The notes: generated by a model not told the origin, from the letters alone. A stretch of DNA of 8,157 nucleotides from Dehalococcoidia bacterium LH_S1 (GCA_023660035.1 JAGXOF010000038.1:1-8157), one strand, 5' to 3'; counted from the first letter of the stretch, positions 1-4,675 are shown. Numbers and translations are program-made.

Positions 1-4
1 AGTT

Positions 5-199
5 CTACTTCTCCATTAGCTTCTCTGCTTTTCTTAAGGCTCGCAGGATTTCCTCTCTCTCAGGGTCTTTCTTCTCCCCAAGGCTCTTTACGATAGCTTT
101 ACTTATGCTTTTCGCTCCTGTCAGCTCCTTTTCCCTTAAAAGAAGCTCATAGGCATCCTTGTCTATCTTTATCGGTGTTCTCTTCGTTCCCTCTTTCAT
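5..199 (-). CDS. Small ribbon-helix-helix (CopG/Arc-like) DNA-binding protein
   Basis: 64 residues, complete, with its stop at 5-7. The layout fits an RHH fold: a short strand rich in alternating polar and hydrophobic residues (about 8-14, TPIKIDK), helix one (about 15-27), a turn containing TGAKS, helix two (about 31-42), then a charged helical tail (44-64). RHH proteins act as dimers that insert the paired strand into the DNA major groove; many are antitoxins or plasmid copy-number repressors. An AAGGAG ribosome-binding site lies 7-8 nt before the ATG, which supports this start. No toxin gene is visible downstream because the window ends there. Upstream, a promoter with a perfect 17-bp dyad in its spacer suggests autoregulation. 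RHH class is a by-eye fold call; the target is unknown. Confidence 0.7.
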   Translation of the reverse strand: MKEGTKRTPIKIDKDAYELLLREKELTGAKSISKAIVKSLGEKKDPEREEILRALRKAEKLMEK

Positions 200-271
200 C
201 CTCTATCTCCTTGACTACTTAACTATCCATAAGCAACATAGGGATTGCGTAGCCCTTAGTAGTCCAGCTTT

Positions 272-300
272 ATGATAACTAAAGGGTTTAGTTTTTGCAA
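272..300 (-). promoter_or_regulatory. Predicted promoter with internal 17-bp dyad operator
   Basis: On the minus strand, TTGCAA (295-300) and TATCAT (272-277) are separated by exactly 17 bp and point at the RHH gene. The spacer is almost filled by a perfect inverted repeat, AACTAAA-GGG-TTTAGTT (277-293). A related half-site (CCCTTAGT) occurs at about 253-260. A dyad between -35 and -10 is a typical repressor position; the RHH protein downstream is the natural candidate. Promoter called by eye. Confidence 0.5.
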
Positions 301-360
301 TTCCTAAAGCTCGCTAAGTTTCTGTGGCAACTGAGGAAATAAAGTGATGTAGTAAGATGC

Positions 361-401
361 ATAAAAAGAAAAATCGAGCCCCCGCCAAGGTTGCCCGATT
401 T
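361..401 (-). terminator. Intrinsic terminator, minus strand
   Basis: Read on the minus strand, AAATCGGGC (393-401) pairs with GCTCGATTT (371-379) in a 9-bp stem with one G-U pair and a 13-nt loop. TTCTTTTTAT follows immediately (361-370). In plus-strand RNA the same position would be an A-C mismatch with no U-run, so the structure is a minus-strand terminator. Confidence 0.65.
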
Positions 402-444
402 CCTTACCGACAGGAAAAGGAGTTAGCTCATGACCACTATCGGC
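363..444 (-). ncRNA. Candidate small RNA (about 80 nt) upstream of the initiator gene
   Basis: No gene on the minus strand explains the terminator at 361-401, but a promoter sits just upstream (TATAAT 451-456, TTGGAG 475-480). A transcript starting near 444 would open with CCGATAG (437-443), which pairs with CTGTCGG (407-413) in a 7-bp stem with one G-U pair, and end with the terminator hairpin. A competing stem (399-404 with 412-417) overlaps both, so an alternative fold is possible. The apical loop contains CUCCUUUU (415-422), complementary to AAAAGGAG (549-556) at the ribosome-binding site of the initiator gene. A role as counter-transcript regulator is inference; the pairing could be chance because it targets a generic Shine-Dalgarno sequence. 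Confidence 0.45.
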
Positions 445-540
445 ATTTCTATTATACCTCAATCCTCAGATTTCCTCCAAGCTAGCCAGCCTTTTAAAGC
501 TAGAGGGCCCCCCTCTTCTCTCCTTTTTAACAACCCTTAA
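430..540 (+). CDS. Possible 36-aa leader peptide upstream of the initiator gene
   Basis: An ATG at 430 follows AGGAAAAGGAG with 7 nt spacing and reads 36 codons to TAA at 538-540. The peptide begins MTTIGISIIPQ and ends SSLLFNNP. The stop lies 22 nt before the ATG of the initiator gene, close enough for a leader or coupled small gene. I do not recognise the peptide, and it shows no domain or membrane segment. It overlaps the predicted minus-strand promoter and small RNA, so one of the two readings may be a shadow of the other. The good ribosome-binding site and position are the only support. Confidence 0.35.
   Translation: MTTIGISIIPQSSDFLQASQPFKARGPPSSLLFNNP
451..480 (-). promoter_or_regulatory. 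Predicted promoter of the candidate small RNA
   Basis: Minus-strand TATAAT, a perfect consensus -10, lies at 451-456. TTGGAG (4 of 6 to the -35 consensus) lies at 475-480, with an 18-bp spacer. Start of transcription is expected near 444, at the first base of the 5' stem. Confidence 0.5.
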
Positions 541-562
541 TAAAACCAAAAAGGAGGGAAAG

Positions 563-1249
563 ATGTTCTTAAAGTATGATCCTCAAATGAGAGAAAACAC
601 CCTTAAGGAGCTAAGAGGAGCTCCTCTATCAGTATACATCGGGATAGTGAGCCACATGAACTGGGGTGCTCAGTCGTTCCCTTCCCTGGAAACCCTGAGC
701 AAGGAAACAGGCTATAGCGTGAGGTGGGTTAAAGACGCATTGCACTTCCTCAAGAAACGAGGTTTTATCATCCCGGTAATAGCCAGAAGAGGACACAGCA
801 CCGTTTACCAGGTAAATCACTGGTTCTCCATTGGAGGAGATGAGAAAGGGGAAGTTTTCGACAAAACAGGGGAAGTGGAGTGCCCTCATAAGAAGAATAT
901 AGAAGAAGAAAAGAAGAATGAGTATATATCTACTTATTATAATAATTCTTCTTATGGGGGAAGTGGAGTTCCCCTGTCGGGGGAAGTAAAGTTCCCCCGT
1001 GAAGACAAAATTGCCCCCGAACTTTGGGAGAAAGTCAAAGACAAAGTCCAGGGGCAAATAGCAAAAGGAAACTACGATACCTGGATCAAAGACACCAGGG
1101 GGCTTAGATTCTCCGATAGCACCATGGTCGTTGCCGCCCCCAGCAACTTTGTCCAGGAATACATCGAGCGTTTCCTTTATAGCTACCTGTTAAAGAGCAC
1201 CGTGGAGGTTTCGGGGAGGAGGGTTAAGCTGGAATTCCAAACCTCTTAG
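563..1249 (+). CDS. Replication-initiator-like protein: N-terminal winged HTH plus DnaA domain I
   Basis: 228 residues. Residues about 14-90 look like a winged helix-turn-helix of the HTH_36 kind (APLSVYIGIVSHMN, then PSLETLSKETGYSVRWVKDALHFLKKRGFI, then a basic wing). Residues 91-150 are a polar, low-complexity linker rich in Glu, Lys, Asn and Ser. Residues 153-226 match DnaA domain I (LWEKVKDKVQGQI, then YDTWIKDTRGL, then VVAAPSNFVQEYIERF), the part of DnaA that contacts the replicative helicase and DnaA partners. The AAA+ ATPase and DnaA domain IV are absent. The natural reading is an initiator or helicase recruiter of a plasmid, phage or integrated element; a transcription factor is the alternative. 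AAGGAGGGAAAG before the ATG fixes the start. Its linker DNA carries iteron-like repeats. The 3' end overlaps the convergent DUF5679 gene by 4 nt. Confidence 0.75.
   Translation: MFLKYDPQMRENTLKELRGAPLSVYIGIVSHMNWGAQSFPSLETLSKETGYSVRWVKDALHFLKKRGFIIPVIARRGHSTVYQVNHWFSIGGDEKGEVFDKTGEVECPHKKNIEEEKKNEYISTYYNNSSYGGSGVPLSGEVKFPREDKIAPELWEKVKDKVQGQIAKGNYDTWIKDTRGLRFSDSTMVVAAPSNFVQEYIERFLYSYLLKSTVEVSGRRVKLEFQTS
848..998. repeat. Iteron-like GGGGAAGT repeats inside the initiator gene
   Basis: The core GGGGAAGT occurs at 848-855, 869-876, 957-964 and 980-987. Copies two and three share GGGGAAGTGGAGT and more. Copies three and four are each inverted repeats, GGGGAA-6 nt-TTCCCC (957-974) and GGGGGAA-6 nt-TTCCCCC (979-998). 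Starts are spaced 21, 88 and 23 bp. Copies one, two and four are read as Gly-Glu-Val, while copy three is in another frame (Gly-Ser-Gly-Val), so peptide selection does not explain the similarity. These are candidate binding sites for the protein's own HTH domain. Confidence 0.6.
883..960. other. AT-rich segment bounded by an inverted repeat; candidate unwinding element
   Basis: CATAAGAAGAAT (887-898) is a perfect inverted repeat of ATTCTTCTTATG (945-956). With one T-G mismatch, pairing extends to 883-898 against 945-960. The stretch 887-955 has 14 G or C in 69 bases (20%) and includes a purine tract (A, G only) at about 899-919. It lies between repeat copies two and three. The iteron/AT-rich layout inside an initiator gene is like lambda ori; the origin function is inference. 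Confidence 0.45.
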
Positions 1250-1386
1250 GCTTTGCCAATGTGATAAACGATAGTGCCACATACCGGGCAGGTGCCTTTG
1301 GTGGCTGGCCTCCTATTCTTCATGGTTACCTGCTGGGGATTCTTTATCTCTCGCTTCGTCCGGCACTTGAAGCAGTAGGCATCCAT
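1246..1386 (-). CDS. DUF5679-type small zinc-ribbon protein
   Basis: 46 residues: MDAYCFKCRTKREI, a basic middle with VTMKNRRPATKGTCPVCG, then TIVYHIGKA. Two CxxC knuckles (C5-C8 and C33-C36) are expected to bind one zinc ion. The Cys spacing, the KNPxxVTMKNxRPAT middle and the TCPVCGT end match the DUF5679 family as I remember it; its function is not established, and nucleic-acid binding is a guess from the fold and charge. AAAGGAGGT just before the ATG is a strong ribosome-binding site. TATAGT on the minus strand at 1407-1412 could be its -10. The stop overlaps the stop of the convergent initiator gene by 4 nt, so the two 3' ends are interlocked. Confidence 0.8.
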   Translation of the reverse strand: MDAYCFKCRTKREIKNPQQVTMKNRRPATKGTCPVCGTIVYHIGKA

Positions 1387-1438
1387 TTAACCTCCTTTGT
1401 CTTATGACTATAAATGACACAAGGATAAGCTGAATTAG

Positions 1439-1660
1439 TTAATCGTTTGGTTCTATCTGAATTCTTGAAACTTTGCCTAAGTTCTCTGCCCCTTGAATAA
1501 AGGAAGATAATCCATCTCTGAAAATTTGAATTTCTAAGGTGAGTTTGGCAGGTTGAGCATAGATATGATTTTGAGTTCCACCAAATAGTTTTCCCAGTTG
1601 TTCTTTAGTATTTTCTCCCTTAAACTCACATTCTAGGGTTACTTTGTATACCTCTGCCAT
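1439..1660 (-). CDS. Unrecognised 73-aa protein
   Basis: I do not recognise this protein. It begins MAEVYKVTLECEFKG and alternates charged and hydrophobic residues in two stretches (3-14 and about 39-47, KLTLEIQIF), suggesting beta strands around a helical or loop middle. It has no signal peptide or membrane segment and a single Cys. AGAAGGTAATAA precedes the ATG, a moderate ribosome-binding site. It follows the recombinase-like gene on the same strand after an 81-bp gap and shares the low G+C of that gene's 3' half, so both may come from the same donor DNA. Confidence 0.5.
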   Translation of the reverse strand: MAEVYKVTLECEFKGENTKEQLGKLFGGTQNHIYAQPAKLTLEIQIFRDGLSSFIQGAENLGKVSRIQIEPND

Positions 1661-1741
1661 TTATTACCTTCTAAGATTTTCCCTTGTGTTAACTCCACAG
1701 TAAAAGCTTTTTCAAGAAGAAAGCAAGCATTATTTGCCAAG

Positions 1742-2893
1742 TCAGTGAAAATTTATAAAAAGCTGATCAGCTTGTAAGCTTCTCTGAATAATAGCAGTAA
1801 GCTTATCACTGCTTATTTTCCTTAAAGAAGAGGCTAAACGTATTAGGCTCTCATCCTTTAACCAAAAATCCTCTAGAGATAGAGAATTCTTTATTTTACT
1901 CTCCATTTGATATTTAATAATCAGGGCAAAGTCGGTAAAGCTCAAATTTGAGGGCTTTAAATATGCCATGATCTCTAACAGTAGAACTCTATAAAACCCC
2001 CAAAAATAATATTTAGGACCGATAGAGGGATCGAGTTTTTCAACTTCGTTTAGTAGAACTCTAACAGCATCGAGAAAGTTAACAGCTTTCACTTCCTCGT
2101 GCCATCTTTCTTCCACAGGGATACTTAGATGAAGATATTTTCTATGACTATCAATGTCTATCTTAGCTCTCCACTGATTTTCCTCTATATAAACGATGCT
2201 TAGCTTCTTACTTTTATCCCTAAGAACCGTACGTTTAAAAACCAATCTTTGGAAATTCGAGAGGGGAAGCTGCTTTTCTTCCCTAAGTAAATGCTCTTCC
2301 TTTAGCTCTAATTCCTTTTCAGGAAGACCTCCATCCGTAATAAGCCCCAATGCTTCAATGTTGATGTCATGCGCATAACTCCCCCGGGGGACTCGCCAAA
2401 TAACTTCTCCTGGGGCAAGGTTTTTTTTACCTTTCATTAGCTTAAGAACCTGCCATAGCATATCATAAGACTTGTGGAGTTCCCGGGGCGAGATCCTGAG
2501 ATACCCCGATGTCGTCTCAAGCTTCTTATGCCCCAGATGATTCTGGAGCTCAACTATCCTCTCCGCTCCCAGCTTTTGGATACAGTTTATAGCAAATGAG
2601 TGCCTGAAGGTATGAGGATGCAGCATGTAAGCTCTCCCCTGGTTCATGTCCCCCACCACCTCTATCCCCGCCACCTTTCCTGCCTGGTTTATTATCTGCT
2701 GAACCCTTCTTACTCCGATGTCGAAAACCTTCCCCTGGCTTCTTCCGCAAAGATACCTTTCCAGCATCCTTAAGCTCTCCCGGTCAATGGGAATGACCCT
2801 CCTTTTCCTCCCTTTTTGCTTTAAAAGCTCAACCTTTAAGGTGGCCCTATCAAAGTCTATGTCCTCCGCCCAGAGGGAGAGGTAAAAGCTCAA
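1742..2893 (-). CDS. Tyrosine recombinase catalytic fragment with unrecognised C-terminal extension
   Basis: 383 codons from a TTG; an in-frame TAG lies at 2903-2905. Residues 1-150 are the catalytic domain of a phage-type (XerC/D-like) integrase: EDIDFD near the start, beta-hairpin Lys27, HTFRH with His94 and Arg97, GHKKLETTSGYL with His122 and nucleophile Tyr131. The fragment begins just past where family members carry the first catalytic Arg (GLRxSE), and the N-terminal core-binding domain is missing, so it should not recombine DNA alone. Residues about 160-383 are an extension I cannot assign; it is markedly more AT-rich than the catalytic part and contains KYYFWGFYRVLLLEIMAYL. The boundary coincides with a run of eight A on the coding strand (2421-2428). 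Either a chimera formed by deletion or fusion, or a decayed gene. No good ribosome-binding site is seen for the TTG. Confidence 0.7.
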   Translation of the reverse strand: MSFYLSLWAEDIDFDRATLKVELLKQKGRKRRVIPIDRESLRMLERYLCGRSQGKVFDIGVRRVQQIINQAGKVAGIEVVGDMNQGRAYMLHPHTFRHSFAINCIQKLGAERIVELQNHLGHKKLETTSGYLRISPRELHKSYDMLWQVLKLMKGKKNLAPGEVIWRVPRGSYAHDINIEALGLITDGGLPEKELELKEEHLLREEKQLPLSNFQRLVFKRTVLRDKSKKLSIVYIEENQWRAKIDIDSHRKYLHLSIPVEERWHEEVKAVNFLDAVRVLLNEVEKLDPSIGPKYYFWGFYRVLLLEIMAYLKPSNLSFTDFALIIKYQMESKIKNSLSLEDFWLKDESLIRLASSLRKISSDKLTAIIQRSLQADQLFINFH

Positions 2894-2910
2894 GCTGAGT
2901 TGCTATCATA

Positions 2911-3300
2911 TTACTCCCAGACAGCGAAAAATGCCCCTTTAAGGCTTTTCATGACCTCTTGGTCGGGAGTCCTCAAAAAAACCTCCAGATTGTTAAGCAG
3001 GGAGGCATAAGTGAGGTTTGCGGAGCCAAGCCATAGTTCCTCATCGCCGAGGAGGAACTTCCAGTGGAGGTCCTCGTAGTTTTTCAGCTTTATCCTCTCC
3101 TGGTTGAGATCTCCAAGCACCCGGCTCCTCCGCGCCAGGAGCCGGGCGTCTCTTGCCCGGGCAGAGCTGTTTAAGAGGGATATGCCAAGCTCATCAACGA
3201 AGGGGGCAGATATCCATAATCTATCCTTCTGAGCCTCTATCCACGACCTCAGCATGTCGAAGAAATTCATCCGGTCAGGGGTTGAGAATTCAAGCTCCAT
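2911..3300 (-). CDS. Single-HKD phospholipase D-like protein
   Basis: 129 residues. One complete HKD motif: His79, Lys81 and Asp86 in LHWKFLLGD, followed by GSANLT (92-97) and NNLE (103-106). The first half carries RLWISAPFVDELGISLL (27-43), the usual strand and helix of this fold. Single-HKD enzymes such as the Nuc endonuclease dimerise to build one active site; many relatives are nucleases or helicase partners in mobile or defence regions. The substrate cannot be read here. The length is short but covers the whole PLDc_2-like unit. No clear ribosome-binding site precedes the ATG. The stop is 17 bp before the TTG of the recombinase fragment, which suggests co-transcription. Confidence 0.75.
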   Translation of the reverse strand: MELEFSTPDRMNFFDMLRSWIEAQKDRLWISAPFVDELGISLLNSSARARDARLLARRSRVLGDLNQERIKLKNYEDLHWKFLLGDEELWLGSANLTYASLLNNLEVFLRTPDQEVMKSLKGAFFAVWE

Positions 3301-3307
3301 CTGATTG

Positions 3308-3372
3308 TCTTTGATTGATTTCTATGATACAATCTTTGATTGAATTATAAAACAAATTGGGAGAAAAGTAAA
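3308..3372 (-). promoter_or_regulatory. Predicted promoter of the PLD-like gene with two 11-bp direct repeats
   Basis: Minus strand: TTTACT (3367-3372), 17-bp spacer, TATAAT (3344-3349). TCTTTGATTGA (plus strand) occurs at 3308-3318 and 3333-3343, exactly 25 bp apart, covering the expected transcription start and 5' leader. Repeats in that place could be repressor sites. The promoter overlaps the start codon of the plus-strand gene at 3372. Confidence 0.5.
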
Positions 3373-3545
3373 TGCCGAGAGGGGGAAGAAGACGGGGGGC
3401 AGGGGCTCCTCGGGGCAATATAAACGCTGTAAAGCAGGGCAGGTATTCAAGCAGGGAGATATGGGCCATGGTTGAGGACGCCATGCTTGACCCGGAGAAG
3501 AAAAGCAAACTGATAAAGTTCCTGAGGCAGCTCCATGGGCAATGA
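3372..3545 (+). CDS. Small basic GAPxGNxNA-motif protein
   Basis: 57 residues, starting MPRGGRRRGAGAPRGNINAVKQGRYS. The Gly/Arg-rich head and GAPxGNxNAxKxGxYS pattern recur in small proteins of mobile elements and prophages and at the N-terminus of some terminase small-subunit-like proteins; the function is unknown to me. Residues 27-55 (REIWAMVEDAMLDPEKKSKLIKF) should form two helices. GGGAGA lies 7 nt upstream of the ATG. It is divergent from the PLD-like gene, with 71 bp between the two starts, and precedes the antitoxin gene by 73 bp. Confidence 0.65.
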   Translation: MPRGGRRRGAGAPRGNINAVKQGRYSSREIWAMVEDAMLDPEKKSKLIKFLRQLHGQ

Positions 3546-3572
3546 TCAATATCCTGCTTTCCCGATCTCGGC

Positions 3573-3599
3573 TTGACCAAGCTTTGGTTCTACTATAAT
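3573..3599 (+). promoter_or_regulatory. Predicted promoter of the toxin-antitoxin pair
   Basis: TTGACC (3573-3578) and TATAAT (3594-3599) face the antitoxin ATG at 3619. The spacer is 15 bp, short of the 17-bp ideal. The -10 is a perfect consensus and the remaining leader would be about 12 nt with GAAGGAAG as ribosome-binding site. Confidence 0.45.
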
Positions 3600-3618
3600 A
3601 TAAATAGAAGGAAGAAAT

Positions 3619-3963
3619 ATGGAAACAGTATTAAGAGGGAGAGAATTCACCGCCTCCGCTAAGGAGGTTGAGGAGATCGCCAGGAAGATATCGCCCCAGC
3701 CGGTAAGGAGACACGCTATCCTTGTGGATGGTCGCCGCTTCCCCCCGAAGCAGCTCCTGGAGGCATTGCTTGAGGCAAAGGGGATAAGGATGGACCGGCT
3801 AGCATATACCTCTAAGGATGCTTATTACCTTTTCACCCGCCTGGGATTTGCTCATGTGAGGACGGGTGAGAAGGGCAAAGGTCTTCAGGCACTCAAGGGA
3901 CTTACCGGGATAATCTCCCTGGGGGGAAATGCCCTGGAAGATTCAGAGTGGTACTATGAGTAG
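3619..3963 (+). CDS. Antitoxin with ScoMcrA-N-like domain and acidic C-terminal tail
   Basis: 114 residues. Residues 33-77 (AILVDGRRFPPKQLLEALLEA, then TSKDAYYLFTRLGF) resemble the small domain at the N-terminus of ScoMcrA-type restriction enzymes, where a VDGkrfPpK strand-turn is followed by a helix and a final LxrLGF; this is a by-eye match. Residues 97-114 (GIISLGGNALEDSEWYYE) look like the toxin-blocking tail of VapB-type antitoxins. The head presumably binds DNA and the tail inhibits the downstream toxin. The gene overlaps the toxin ORF by 8 nt, with ATG inside the last codons, typical of a coupled antitoxin-toxin operon. GAAGGAAG precedes the ATG. Confidence 0.65.
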   Translation: METVLRGREFTASAKEVEEIARKISPQPVRRHAILVDGRRFPPKQLLEALLEAKGIRMDRLAYTSKDAYYLFTRLGFAHVRTGEKGKGLQALKGLTGIISLGGNALEDSEWYYE

Positions 3964-4387
3964 GGCCGTGGTGGATACCAGCCTCGCCGTTGCTCTCATA
4001 GATGAAAAAGACCAGCATCATGGGAGAGCACTCCAGGTACTGGCCAATATAGAAGAGGCTGGGGTGGAGGTACTCTATATAGATTGCGTGATCAATGAGA
4101 TTTACTCGGTTATCGCTAGAAAGTTTGCCGAGAGGAAGATGTCTGACAGGTTCTCCCGGAAAGCTGATGAGATTACCTCCCATCTTCAGAATGTAGAGGT
4201 AATAAATGCCTATCGATATCTCCCCAGGGCTCATCCCGAGGTGGTAGAGCTTATAAAGCAAACCCAGGGGAGGCTTAATTACCATGATGCCCTTATAGCT
4301 CTATGCTTAAGGGAGGAGGGGATAGTGAAAATCATGGCTCTGGATAGAGACTTCGATGAGGTAGGGTGGTTAGAGAGGATGGGGTGA
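3956..4387 (+). CDS. PIN-domain toxin (VapC-like ribonuclease)
   Basis: 143 residues from the ATG at 3956; an in-frame ATG 27 nt upstream exists, but this start gives the usual PIN opening MSRAVVDTSLAVAL and the 8-nt overlap with the antitoxin. The four acidic positions of the Mg-dependent nuclease site are present: Asp7 (VVDTS), Glu48 (VINEIY), Asp111 (NYHDALIA) and Asp130 with Asp132 (ALDRDFD). The length is normal for VapC. VapC toxins cut tRNA or rRNA until neutralised by the partner. The gene looks intact, so the pair may still stabilise the element. Confidence 0.85.
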   Translation: MSRAVVDTSLAVALIDEKDQHHGRALQVLANIEEAGVEVLYIDCVINEIYSVIARKFAERKMSDRFSRKADEITSHLQNVEVINAYRYLPRAHPEVVELIKQTQGRLNYHDALIALCLREEGIVKIMALDRDFDEVGWLERMG

Positions 4388-4485
4388 GGTACTTCTCCAA
4401 AGTTGCTCTATCTCTTTCTCTCGCTTTCCTTCCTCTCTAATTCTGAGTAAAAGGAACACCCCCGGAGCTTAAAGCACAACCATTA

Positions 4486-4504
4486 TGGTATAGTGTAAAC
4501 GCTA
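4486..4504 (+). promoter_or_regulatory. Extended -10 promoter overlapped by operator copy 1
   Basis: TG-G-TATAGT (4486-4494) is an extended -10 motif; no clear -35 is present, as is common for such promoters. The first TAGTGTNNACGCTA copy (4491-4504) starts within the -10, so a protein bound there would block transcription of the RHH gene 11 bp downstream. Confidence 0.45.
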
Positions 4505-4675
4505 GGAATAACTGATGGTAAAGGGGCGCAACTCCAGGGTTATAGCAGTGCGGGTGCATGATAGTGTTTACGCTAAGATCGAAGCCCGGGCGACAAAGCG
4601 AGGGGTCTCAATATCGGAGGTGTTGCAATCGATTATTGAGCACGAATTCCAGCGCAAGCGATAGTGTGAACGCTA
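4491..4675. repeat. Three copies of TAGTGTNNACGCTA
   Basis: Copies lie at 4491-4504 (centre AA), 4562-4575 (centre TT) and 4662-4675 (centre GA); all 12 outer bases are identical. Each is an imperfect dyad: five of six arm positions are complementary, the sixth is T against G. Starts are 71 and 100 bp apart. They sit at the promoter, inside, and over the stop codon of the RHH gene. Confidence 0.75.
4515..4664 (+). CDS. 49-aa ribbon-helix-helix repressor-like protein
   Basis: 49 residues beginning MVKGRNSRVIAVRVHDSVYA. The pattern fits RHH: strand SRVIAVRV (7-14), helix one DSVYAKIEARATKRG (16-30), turn VSISE (31-35), helix two ISEVLQSIIEHEF (33-45), basic tail. AGGA lies 7 nt upstream of the ATG at 4515; the stop is at 4662-4664. 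Three copies of a 14-bp dyad flank and interrupt the gene, with the first over its promoter, which suggests autorepression and control of the membrane-protein gene 85 bp downstream. Residues 16-20 (DSVYA) are encoded by part of operator copy 2. No toxin partner is recognised. Confidence 0.7.
   Translation: MVKGRNSRVIAVRVHDSVYAKIEARATKRGVSISEVLQSIIEHEFQRKR

Noticed and set aside
629..1057. 142-codon minus-strand frame inside the initiator gene
   Set aside because: Antisense to a gene with clear domains; hydrophobic low-complexity product and no ribosome-binding site.
2380..2391. TCCCCCGGGGGA palindrome inside the recombinase-like gene
   Set aside because: Short, in coding sequence, and with no second copy or flanking signal.
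2550..2750. 66-codon minus-strand frame overlapping the recombinase
   Set aside because: Shifted-frame shadow of the catalytic domain, Gly/Arg-rich product.
3290..3580. Minus-strand frames opposite the GAPxGNxNA gene
   Set aside because: Composition is that of an antisense shadow, and the plus-strand reading has both motif and ribosome-binding site.
3902..4285. 127-codon minus-strand frame opposite the PIN toxin
   Set aside because: Shadow of an intact PIN gene with its catalytic residues.
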